From Candidatus Bathyarchaeota archaeon (GTDB taxonomy: Archaea > Thermoproteota > Bathyarchaeia > 40CM-2-53-6 > RBG-13-38-9): a DNA stretch of 5,764 bases. The stretch's first letter is position 1; every line of letters starts with the position of its first letter. Shown here piece after piece: positions 1 through 5,123 of the stretch. Under the pieces are notes generated by a model that searched no databases, had not been told where the DNA came from, and worked only from the letters and a program-made list of their open reading frames with translations. The stretch spans positions 1-5,764 of the forward strand of contig JAGLGJ010000075.1 in NCBI GenBank assembly GCA_023144075.1. The letters run 5' to 3'. The translations under genes were made by a program, and so were the position numbers.

Positions 1-1128
1 TTTTGTTTGATCAAATGTGGTGCCCGCTTCATATGTTGCCAATTTTCGACTATAGAGAGAATCAGGTGAAGATCTGCCTACTACGCGACAGTTTCCTTTG
101 AAAAGTTTGAGCTTGACAGTACCGTTGACTCTTTCCTGAGTTTTGTCTATGAAAGCTTTCAAATCATCCATTAAAGGATCCGTCCATAATCCATTGTAAG
201 CCGCCACAGTCCATTGAATATCTACCAATTTTTTAAAAGCAAGCTCGTGTCGAGTCAGTACACATTTTTCAAGATCTTTATGTGCCGCGATTAGAACCAT
301 TGCCGCAGGGCATTCGTATACTTCGCGTGATTTAATCCCAACCAAACGATCCTCTATGTGATCGATTCGGCCAACCCCATTTCTGCCGGCTCTGTGACTT
401 ACCTCTTCCAACAATCTAACTGGGGTTTTTTTTGAGCCATCTAATGATTTGGGTAAGCCTCTCTCAAATCCCAATGTTATATACTCGGGGTCATTCGGAC
501 ATTTCTCGGGAGATGTCGTTAACTCAAAGATTTCTTCAGGTGGCTCAGTAGAGGGATCTTCAAGTACGCCACATTCAATAGAACGGCCGTAAATATTTTC
601 ATCGATGCTATAGGGGTTCTCTGGTTTTGTTGAAACAGGAATATTGTGTTGTTTTGCGTACTTGATCTCTTCTTCACGTGAGAGTTTCCATTCTCTGATA
701 GGGGCTATTATTCTTAGTTCTGGTGCAAGAGAAGCTATTGCGACGTCGAATCTTACTTGGTCATTTCCTTTTCCTGTAGATCCATGAGCAACCGCGATAG
801 CTTTTTCCTTTTTGGCAATATCAACGAGTTTGGAGGCAATGAGTGGTCTGGATAAAGCCGTTGATATGGGATATTGGTCTTGATAGAGTGAATTAGCTTT
901 GATTGCAGCATATACGTAGTCTTGTGCGAATTCTTCTTTTGCATCAATAGAATAGTGTTTGATGGCTCCTGATTTAAGTGAACGGTCTTTAAGAGAATCG
1001 AGTTCTTCTTCACTGCCTACGTCAATTGTGAGCGTTATTACGTCATAACCGTATTTCTCTATTATCCATTTAATGGCAACAGATGTATCAAGTCCACCAG
1101 AATATGCTAAAACAACCTTGTCACTCAT
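1..1128 (-). CDS. argG: Argininosuccinate synthase, C-terminus cut off by the window edge
   Basis: This enzyme joins citrulline and aspartate, using ATP, to make argininosuccinate, the penultimate step of arginine synthesis in the cytoplasm. The frame is open for 376 codons from an ATG at 1128 to the left edge. The N-terminal PP-loop motif AYSGGLDTS is at residues 8-16 and the family signature HGSTGKGNDQVRFD at about 115-128. Later come APIREWKLSREEE, GRNGVGRIDHIEDR, and a C-terminal stretch with RVVGRSSPDSLYSRKLA. ArgG proteins are usually about 390-410 residues, so only some 15-30 residues should be missing. GAAGGA (1135-1140) lies 6 bases before the ATG and fixes the start. It lies 120 bases downstream of argX on the same strand, so it may be co-transcribed or have its own promoter. 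Its presence next to argX is the main contextual reason for assigning that ligase to arginine. Family identity is very secure. Confidence 0.97.
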   Translation of the reverse strand, partial: MSDKVVLAYSGGLDTSVAIKWIIEKYGYDVITLTIDVGSEEELDSLKDRSLKSGAIKHYSIDAKEEFAQDYVYAAIKANSLYQDQYPISTALSRPLIASKLVDIAKKEKAIAVAHGSTGKGNDQVRFDVAIASLAPELRIIAPIREWKLSREEEIKYAKQHNIPVSTKPENPYSIDENIYGRSIECGVLEDPSTEPPEEIFELTTSPEKCPNDPEYITLGFERGLPKSLDGSKKTPVRLLEEVSHRAGRNGVGRIDHIEDRLVGIKSREVYECPAAMVLIAAHKDLEKCVLTRHELAFKKLVDIQWTVAAYNGLWTDPLMDDLKAFIDKTQERVNGTVKLKLFKGNCRVVGRSSPDSLYSRKLATYEAGTTFDQTK

Positions 1129-1134
1129 TTCTAA

Positions 1135-1140
1135 TCCTTC
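1135..1140 (-). promoter_or_regulatory. Shine-Dalgarno site of argG
   Basis: On the minus strand GAAGGA ends 6 bases before the ATG at 1128. This supports that start codon, and the protein begins MSDKVVLAYSGG as expected for ArgG. Confidence 0.7.
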
Positions 1141-1211
1141 TTGCCAAAATGTGATAGGGATATAGATCTTTAATTCTGTGATAAGTCTTCTTCGAGCGAA
1201 TATTTGTTATT

Positions 1212-1236
1212 GCTTATTTTTTTTAACGAATCGTTA
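1212..1236 (-). promoter_or_regulatory. Possible argG promoter/operator region: 13-base palindrome beside an A-rich stretch
   Basis: The argX-argG gap (1129-1248) contains a perfect inverted repeat, TAACGA (1224-1229) and TCGTTA (1231-1236), with one base between. On the minus strand it runs into a run of eight A and then TAAG, which could act as an A/T-rich TATA element for argG with a leader of roughly 65-70 bases. This is weak: the A-run is a poor TATA match and no clear BRE is visible. The rest of the gap holds nothing else I recognise. Confidence 0.25.
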
Positions 1237-1248
1237 TGATGTTAATGA

Positions 1249-2109
1249 TTACTTCTTGGATATTTTGGTTAAATATTCTAATATCTTCGAAGCTATATCG
1301 ACACCTGTTCCGGATTCAGCTCCGCGGAATTCTATTGTTGAGTTGATCTCATGCACAACGTTTCCCTTCGGGCTTTCCATCAAATCTATTGCCAAGATGC
1401 CTCCTCCGACAGCCTTTGCGGCTTTCAAAACGGCATCCTCGAGTTCGGAAGTAATCGGACATGCAGTTGTCGTCGCTCCAAGAGCTACATTGGTCCTCCA
1501 GGAACCTTCGGGAGAACTGCGATAAATTGCTGCTGTGATCTCATCACCTACAACAATTGTTCTGATATCTCTTGGTGGACGTTTTACCATCTCCTGAATG
1601 TAATGAATCTGAAGTAATGAATTGCCCATTTGCTCTCTATGTTCTAGAATAGCCTCTGCTGTTGCCCGGTCTCTGATTGGCGCAACTAATCTGCCCCAAC
1701 TTCCAATAACCGGTTTTATTACGGCGGGATATCCAATTTCATCTAATATTTCTAAAGCTGTTTCAGGTGTAAATGCGACAAACGTCTTTGGTGTTGGAAC
1801 TTTAGCTTTTGAAAGAGCTAAGGAAGTCATCATTTTATTCCCACAGATTGAAGTCGTATCAAAAGAGTTAACTACTTTCATACCTCTTTTTTCTAAAATT
1901 GCTGAGACGTGTAATCCTCTAAAGTAGCTAATGCATCTTTGAAGAACAATGTCGCCATAAGGTTCCGTAAGGTCTTCAGAAGTAATGTCGAATGATGTGT
2001 TCTTAGCGTCGATAAGATTAATTTTGATTCTTTTTCGCTTTGCAGCTTTTATTAGGGCTTTCTCTTCCCAACGAGTCCTATCAAAAATTATTGAAAAAGT
2101 ACGCGCCAA
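1249..2109 (-). CDS. argX: LysW:glutamate ligase ArgX (LysX/RimK-type ATP-grasp paralog)
   Basis: This ATP-grasp ligase is expected to attach glutamate through its amino group to the C-terminal Glu of LysW, starting LysW-dependent ornithine and arginine synthesis. The frame is open back to 2202, but the start chosen is the TTG at 2109. It gives 286 residues beginning MARTFSIIFD, which aligns without gaps at the N-terminus to the LysX paralog (285 residues, MTGSIGMLYD), and it follows the lysW stop by 10 bases. Motifs in order: DIVLQRCISYFRG (53-65), CGNKMMTS (89-96), YPAVIKPVIGSWGRLVAP (127-144), YIQEMVKRPPRDIR (170-183), WRTNVALG (204-211), DLMES (242-246) and HEINSTIEFRG (253-263). It is about half identical by eye to the LysX here with a one-residue indel. 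It lacks the NTARGG and RNSVPATGVDIPG residues that LysX shares with Thermus LysX as I recall it. Assignment to glutamate rests on this divergence and on neighbouring argG. The ligase family is certain, the substrate probable. Confidence 0.85.
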   Translation of the reverse strand: MARTFSIIFDRTRWEEKALIKAAKRKRIKINLIDAKNTSFDITSEDLTEPYGDIVLQRCISYFRGLHVSAILEKRGMKVVNSFDTTSICGNKMMTSLALSKAKVPTPKTFVAFTPETALEILDEIGYPAVIKPVIGSWGRLVAPIRDRATAEAILEHREQMGNSLLQIHYIQEMVKRPPRDIRTIVVGDEITAAIYRSSPEGSWRTNVALGATTTACPITSELEDAVLKAAKAVGGGILAIDLMESPKGNVVHEINSTIEFRGAESGTGVDIASKILEYLTKISKK

Positions 2110-2119
2110 AGAAGGTGTC

Positions 2120-2293
2120 TCACTCTCCCCAATCTTCACCGACGACCTCGGCGACTTTAAGATTACATTTTCCATCCGATTCAATAGATAGTTCAAATTC
2201 AAGGCCGCAATCAGGACATGTGACTATTTCACCATTTACAGCGTCTTTTGGAATTTTAATCTCTCCATCGCATTCTGAGCATTTACATGTCAT
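2120..2293 (-). CDS. lysW: Amino-group carrier protein LysW, copy 1 (arginine-side)
   Basis: A 57-residue acidic zinc-ribbon protein that should carry the growing amino acid on its C-terminal glutamate during LysW-dependent biosynthesis. It begins MTCKCSECDGEI at an ATG at 2293 and ends with EDWGE, the hallmark LysW tail, whose final Glu side-chain carboxyl is the known attachment point. The zinc-binding pairs are Cys5/Cys8 and Cys26/Cys29 (CPDCG), with GEIV between them as in other LysW proteins. Two further cysteines, Cys3 and Cys43, are absent from the other copy. No strong Shine-Dalgarno lies directly before the ATG; the nearest purine-rich runs are GTGAG about 12 bases away and GGA in a predicted hairpin loop (2305-2319). 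It lies immediately upstream of argX, so it most likely forms a carrier-ligase pair with it. Being so short, and overlapped by the upstream open frame of argX, it is easily missed. Confidence 0.93.
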   Translation of the reverse strand: MTCKCSECDGEIKIPKDAVNGEIVTCPDCGLEFELSIESDGKCNLKVAEVVGEDWGE

Positions 2294-2304
2294 TAGTTTT
2301 TATC

Positions 2305-2319
2305 TCACAATCCTTGTGA
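2305..2319 (-). promoter_or_regulatory. Small perfect hairpin in the leader of lysW copy 1
   Basis: TCACAA (2305-2310) and TTGTGA (2314-2319) are perfect inverted arms separated by three bases. In the minus-strand transcript they form a 6-bp stem with GGA in the loop, ending 11 bases before the ATG at 2293. It may affect translation, or the DNA palindrome may be a protein-binding site. No known riboswitch is recognised. Confidence 0.4.
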
Positions 2320-2359
2320 TCCAATAATGAATTCTGAATGCGTAGATATCAATAAGCTT

Positions 2360-2374
2360 AAAAGATTTTCTTTT
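2360..2374. repeat. A/T inverted repeat overlapping the lysW-argX TATA box
   Basis: AAAAGA (2360-2365) and TCTTTT (2369-2374) are perfect inverted arms around TTT. The repeat overlaps the downstream side of the TATA box of the lysW-argX promoter, where a bound protein could block transcription. A chance palindrome in A/T-rich DNA is also quite possible. Confidence 0.3.
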
Positions 2375-2386
2375 ATAAAATTCACG
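2371..2386 (-). promoter_or_regulatory. Candidate archaeal promoter of lysW-argX
   Basis: On the minus strand CGTGAA is followed by TTTTATAAAA (2371-2380), a good archaeal TATA box with a moderate BRE-like sequence before it. Transcription would start about 25 bases downstream, near 2350, leaving a leader of roughly 55 bases before lysW. The TATA element lies just beyond the 3' end of the lrp gene, so lysW-argX could be transcribed independently of it. Confidence 0.5.
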
Positions 2387-2396
2387 TTCAAACTGG

Positions 2397-2810
2397 TTAC
2401 CATTCGCGTAGAATGATCATTGTATTTGTATTTGATACGCCTTCTACAGTTCTGATTTCTTCGATACAGCGGTTCACTTCAGTAATACTTGACGCTGATA
2501 TTGTTACGACTATGTCATATTGACCTGTGACCTCGTGAACTGTTTCAACATTTGAGAGTTTTACGAGTTTTTGTGATATTTTTGAAGTTGGGTATGCAGG
2601 ATTTATTGAAAGAAGTGTTATTGCTCTTGCTCCTGTTTTAAATCCTAGCTCAATAGTGAATTTTTTAATATCACTTGCTTGTAATAATGCTGAAATTCTT
2701 TTCCTGACTGCACCCTCTGATAATCTTGTCTTCTTTGCAATATCGACATACGATGCTCTACCATCCTGCTTCAAAATGTCGATTATCTCTTGGTCTATCT
2801 CGTCCAACAC
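2397..2810 (-). CDS. Lrp/AsnC-family regulator, LysM-like
   Basis: A DNA-binding transcription regulator of 137 residues, the usual length for single-domain-pair archaeal Lrp proteins. The N-terminal winged helix-turn-helix spans about residues 3-50, with the core YVDIAKKTRLSEGAVRKRI at 21-39. The C-terminal effector-binding RAM domain covers about 60-137 and includes the typical VHEVTGQYDIVVTI (91-104). Start: GTG at 2810, or equally well the adjacent TTG at 2807, which gives better spacing (7 bases) from GGAG (2815-2818). It lies between the two carrier-ligase modules and is divergent from the lysine operon. In Sulfolobus the Lrp-like LysM binds just upstream of the lysW promoter and responds to lysine. 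The same role is likely here, but whether it senses lysine, arginine or something else cannot be read from the sequence. Confidence 0.9.
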   Translation of the reverse strand: MLDEIDQEIIDILKQDGRASYVDIAKKTRLSEGAVRKRISALLQASDIKKFTIELGFKTGARAITLLSINPAYPTSKISQKLVKLSNVETVHEVTGQYDIVVTISASSITEVNRCIEEIRTVEGVSNTNTMIILREW

Positions 2811-2919
2811 TGCTCTCCAATATGATTGTAGTTCTGAAACTAATTTAACAATTGCCGGATGACTGTTCAGTTAGGTATGTACTTCATTATATTAATTTAT
2901 TACGAATTACATGCTTGTT

Positions 2920-2930
2920 GATATATAAAA
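2920..2930. promoter_or_regulatory. TATA-like element, direction uncertain (lrp promoter or upstream start for the lysine operon)
   Basis: GATATATAAAA on the plus strand (the first G is 2920) reads TTTTATATATC on the minus strand. As the lrp promoter it would give a start near 2899 and a leader of almost 90 bases. As a plus promoter it would start transcription inside the palindrome at 2933-2954. I favour lrp, which would place the palindrome next to its BRE. Confidence 0.4.
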
Positions 2931-2932
2931 CG

Positions 2933-2954
2933 TACATATTATGCATGATATGTA
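2933..2954. promoter_or_regulatory. 22-base palindrome, candidate Lrp/LysM operator
   Basis: Arms TACATAT (2933-2939) and ATATGTA (2948-2954) flank a centre holding ATGCAT (2941-2946). Ten of the eleven base pairs of the dyad match; only 2940/2947 does not. It lies 20 bases upstream of the BRE of the lysine operon, where an activator would bind, and immediately next to the TATA-like element at 2920-2930, where it could repress lrp. Its binding by the neighbouring Lrp protein is inferred. Confidence 0.55.
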
Positions 2955-2973
2955 ATGAAAACGGCTTTTTACA

Positions 2974-2988
2974 CCGAAATCTTTAATA
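2974..2988 (+). promoter_or_regulatory. BRE/TATA promoter of the lysWXYZ operon
   Basis: CCGAAAT (2974-2980), a good archaeal BRE, is followed by the TATA-like CTTTAATA (2981-2988). A start about 25 bases further on, near 3008-3012, would give a short leader of some 15-20 bases that still includes the Shine-Dalgarno at 3017-3023. Confidence 0.6.
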
Positions 2989-3016
2989 GGCGTATAGGCT
3001 CTTCCATAGAACATTT

Positions 3017-3023
3017 GAGGTGG
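3017..3023 (+). promoter_or_regulatory. Shine-Dalgarno site deciding the TTG start of lysW copy 2
   Basis: GAGGTGG ends 4 bases before the TTG at 3028. No ATG or GTG in frame gives a sensible LysW N-terminus, so this site decides the start. Confidence 0.75.
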
Positions 3024-3027
3024 TATA

Positions 3028-3204
3028 TTGCCAGATTATAAATGTCAAGACTGTTCAGCTGATGTTCAGGTTCCAAGCGATGCCTTGGATGGTGAAATTG
3101 TTGTATGTCCAGACTGTGGTCTCGAACTACAAGTTAAGAAAAAACCCACAGGAGAAATTGAATTAGCCGAAGTCACAAAAGAGAAAGAAGATTGGGGAGA
3201 ATAA
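3028..3204 (+). CDS. lysW: Amino-group carrier protein LysW, copy 2 (lysine-side)
   Basis: A 58-residue acidic zinc-ribbon carrier that should hold 2-aminoadipate, and then its derivatives, on the side-chain carboxyl of its C-terminal Glu during lysine synthesis. It begins MPDYKCQDCSADV at a TTG. The zinc-binding pairs are Cys6/Cys9 and Cys27/Cys30 (CPDCG), with GEIVV before the second pair, and it ends in EDWGE. It is the first gene of the plus-strand operon, and its TAA stop directly abuts the TTG of lysX. Compared with copy 1 it has only the four zinc cysteines and a slightly longer charged stretch (KEKEDWGE) before the tail. In Sulfolobus one LysW serves both lysine and arginine synthesis, so this copy may not be exclusive to lysine. 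Identity is very secure; the pathway split is inferred. Confidence 0.94.
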   Translation: MPDYKCQDCSADVQVPSDALDGEIVVCPDCGLELQVKKKPTGEIELAEVTKEKEDWGE

Positions 3205-4062
3205 TTGACCGGTTCCATCGGGATGCTTTATGATCAATTAAGGCCCGAGGAGCGCCTCCTGATTGAAGCCGCAAAAAGAAAATCATTAAGATTGGGGCTT
3301 CACGATTCAGAGAAACTCTATCTCGATATTAAAAATACGGATCAGGAAGAGCTCTTCGAGGAAATAGTCTTACAGAGATGTTTGAGTTACTTTCGCAGTG
3401 TACATCTAACATCCCTTTTGGAAAACAAGGGAATAACTGTAATTAACTCTTCTAAGATTGCGTCAGTATGTGGAAATAAATTATTAGCATCAATGAAACT
3501 TGAGGAAGCAAATATTCCAACTCCGCATACAGTTGTTGCATTTAGTATTGAAGCAGCTCTAAAAGCTCTTGATGAGGTAGGATATCCTGCAGTTCTCAAA
3601 CCCGTAGTAGGAAGTTGGGGAAGACTCGTCGCTCCTTTAAGAGATGTTGAATCAGCAAAAGCTATTCTAGAAGATCGAGAGAACATGTTTCCAATTTATC
3701 AAATCTACTATATTCAAGAGATGATTCAGCGTCCATCAAGAGACATACGATGCTTTGTGATAGGAAATTCTGTTGTGGCAGCGATATATAGATACGCACC
3801 AAAAGATGATTGGCGAACGAATACAGCAAGAGGAGGACACGTAGAATCCTGCAAAGTGACAAGCAATATGGAAGAACTTGCCCTTAGAGCAGCTAAAGTG
3901 TTTGGTGAAGGAGTATATGGTGTTGACATGATGGAAAGCGAAAATGGCTTAACGATACATGAGGTGAATTATACTACTGAGTTCAGAAATAGTGTTCCAG
4001 CAACTGGTGTAGATATACCTGGATTAATGCTGGATTTTGCAATACAAAAAGTGAGGAAGTAG
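3205..4062 (+). CDS. lysX: LysW:2-aminoadipate ligase LysX
   Basis: An ATP-grasp ligase of 285 residues that attaches the amino group of 2-aminoadipate to the C-terminal Glu of LysW, committing it to lysine synthesis. Motifs in order: EIVLQRCLSYFRSVHL (53-68), CGNKLLAS (89-96), GYPAVLKPVVGSWGRLVAPL (126-145), YIQEMIQRPSRDIR (169-182), WRTNTARGG (203-211), DMMES (241-245) and NYTTEFRNSVPATGVDIP (255-272). The NTARGG and NSV.TTGVDIPG-type segments closely match Thermus LysX as I remember it, favouring aminoadipate over glutamate. The TTG start immediately follows the lysW TAA; GGGGAG (3194-3199) inside lysW serves as its Shine-Dalgarno site, and the start aligns with that of the ArgX paralog. 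An ATG at 3223 is the only close alternative and would clip the first beta strand. A bifunctional enzyme, as reported in some archaea, is not excluded. Confidence 0.92.
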   Translation: MTGSIGMLYDQLRPEERLLIEAAKRKSLRLGLHDSEKLYLDIKNTDQEELFEEIVLQRCLSYFRSVHLTSLLENKGITVINSSKIASVCGNKLLASMKLEEANIPTPHTVVAFSIEAALKALDEVGYPAVLKPVVGSWGRLVAPLRDVESAKAILEDRENMFPIYQIYYIQEMIQRPSRDIRCFVIGNSVVAAIYRYAPKDDWRTNTARGGHVESCKVTSNMEELALRAAKVFGEGVYGVDMMESENGLTIHEVNYTTEFRNSVPATGVDIPGLMLDFAIQKVRK

Positions 4063-4064
4063 AA

Positions 4065-5117
4065 TTGAAGATTTCTATAATAGGTGGTTCAGGCTATGCC
4101 GGGGGGGAACTGATACGAGAACTATTGATACATCCAAAAGTAGAAATTTCTCTGATCGTCTCAAGAACTCATATCGATGAATATGTTCATCGAATACACC
4201 CAAATCTGCGTGGTTATACTGACCTTAAATTTTCTCCTTTAAATATCTCCGAAATAACTTCAAATTCCGATTTAGTATTTGCAGCAATTCCACATGGAAC
4301 CTCAGCAGAAATTGTTCCAAAAATCTTAGAAACCGGATTAAGAGTCATTGATCTAGGAGCAGACTTTAGGCTAAAAGATCCCAATTGCTATCCTCAATGG
4401 TATGGGTGGACGCATCCACATCCTGAATTTCTAAAGGACGCTGTATATGGTCTTCCAGAGCTTCACCGTGAGGAAATCAAGAAAGCAAAACTCGTCGCCT
4501 GTCCAGGATGTATGTCGACTGCAACCATTCTGGCACTTGCACCTCCAATTAAAGAGAACATTATTGAACCTAACAGAATTGTTGTAGATGCAAAAATTGG
4601 ATCTTCAGGTGCAGGGAACGTACCAACAAAAGTCTCCCACCATCCTGAACGAGCAAGCGGACTCAGACCTTACAAAATTGTGGGTCATCGCCATATTCCT
4701 GAGATAGAACAAGAACTTTCATTACTGACCAAAACTGCGCCGAGAATATCCTTTACGCCCCATGCTCTACCTGTGATTCGCGGGATTTTGACTACTATCC
4801 ATACATACCCAAGAAAAGATTTGACCTTACCGGATCTATGGAAAATGTATCGATCAATGTATGGTCAAGAACCTTTCATTCGTCTAGTAAAAGATAAAAA
4901 AGGTTTACACCAATTGCCGGATCCCAAAGTTACCACCGGATCAAACTTCTGTGACATAGGATTTGAGATAGATCCACATGTAAACAGATTAGTTTTGTTA
5001 AGTGCGATAGACAATCTCATAAAAGGAGCATCAGGTCAGGCGGTACAATGTCTAAATATAATGCTTGGTGTTGACGAGAGAACTGGAATTTCGACTCCTA
5101 CGATATACCCGGTGTAG
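4065..5117 (+). CDS. lysY: LysW-aminoadipyl/glutamyl phosphate reductase LysY (ArgC family)
   Basis: This NADPH-dependent reductase converts the acyl phosphate on LysW-bound aminoadipate to the semialdehyde. As the only copy visible, it probably also handles the glutamyl form for arginine. It has 350 residues, usual for the family. The Rossmann nucleotide-binding motif GGSGYAGGELIREL is at 7-20. IDLGADFRLKD (95-105) and YGLPELHRE (128-136) are typical, and CPGCMSTATIL (146-156) holds the likely catalytic Cys149. GSSGAG (179-184) and GHRHIPEIEQEL (207-218) supply the conserved Ser/Gly and His regions. ASGQAVQCLNIMLG (322-335) is the standard C-terminal signature. The TTG start lies two bases after the lysX TAG, with GAGGAAG just upstream in lysX. 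It could be annotated as argC (N-acetyl-glutamyl-phosphate reductase), but the lysW context points to LysY. Confidence 0.92.
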   Translation: MKISIIGGSGYAGGELIRELLIHPKVEISLIVSRTHIDEYVHRIHPNLRGYTDLKFSPLNISEITSNSDLVFAAIPHGTSAEIVPKILETGLRVIDLGADFRLKDPNCYPQWYGWTHPHPEFLKDAVYGLPELHREEIKKAKLVACPGCMSTATILALAPPIKENIIEPNRIVVDAKIGSSGAGNVPTKVSHHPERASGLRPYKIVGHRHIPEIEQELSLLTKTAPRISFTPHALPVIRGILTTIHTYPRKDLTLPDLWKMYRSMYGQEPFIRLVKDKKGLHQLPDPKVTTGSNFCDIGFEIDPHVNRLVLLSAIDNLIKGASGQAVQCLNIMLGVDERTGISTPTIYPV

Positions 5118-5123
5118 TTCAAA

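Larger units (their letters stand above)
2811..3027. promoter_or_regulatory. Divergent intergenic regulatory region between lrp and the lysine operon
   Basis: This 217-base A/T-rich gap holds no gene. It contains a 22-base near-perfect palindrome (2933-2954), a strong TATA-like element readable on either strand (2920-2930), the BRE/TATA of the plus-strand operon (2974-2988), and several scattered TACAT/ATGTA half-sites: GTATGTAC at 2875-2882, ATTACAT at 2906-2912 and ATGTAAT at 2950-2956. For lrp, minus-strand TATA candidates are 2920-2930 and the AT stretch near 2886-2900. Confidence 0.6.

Noticed and set aside
753..1013. Minus-strand 86-residue open frame within argG
   Set aside because: It lies in a different frame inside argG, whose conserved motifs occupy the same bases.
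1217..1236. Intrinsic terminator for argX at the palindrome
   Set aside because: On the argX strand the short dyad is followed by A residues, not T, so it does not resemble a terminator.
1178..2327. Several plus-strand open frames opposite lysW and argX
   Set aside because: They are antisense shadows of strongly conserved genes, have no family resemblance, and lack plausible ribosome-binding sites.
2811..3027. Lysine riboswitch or small RNA in the divergent region
   Set aside because: The predicted leader of the operon is only 15-20 bases, and no lysine riboswitch-like helices are visible; the symmetry looks like a protein site.
3387..3929. Minus-strand open frames opposite lysX
   Set aside because: LysX motifs cover the stretch on the plus strand; the antisense frames show no domain.
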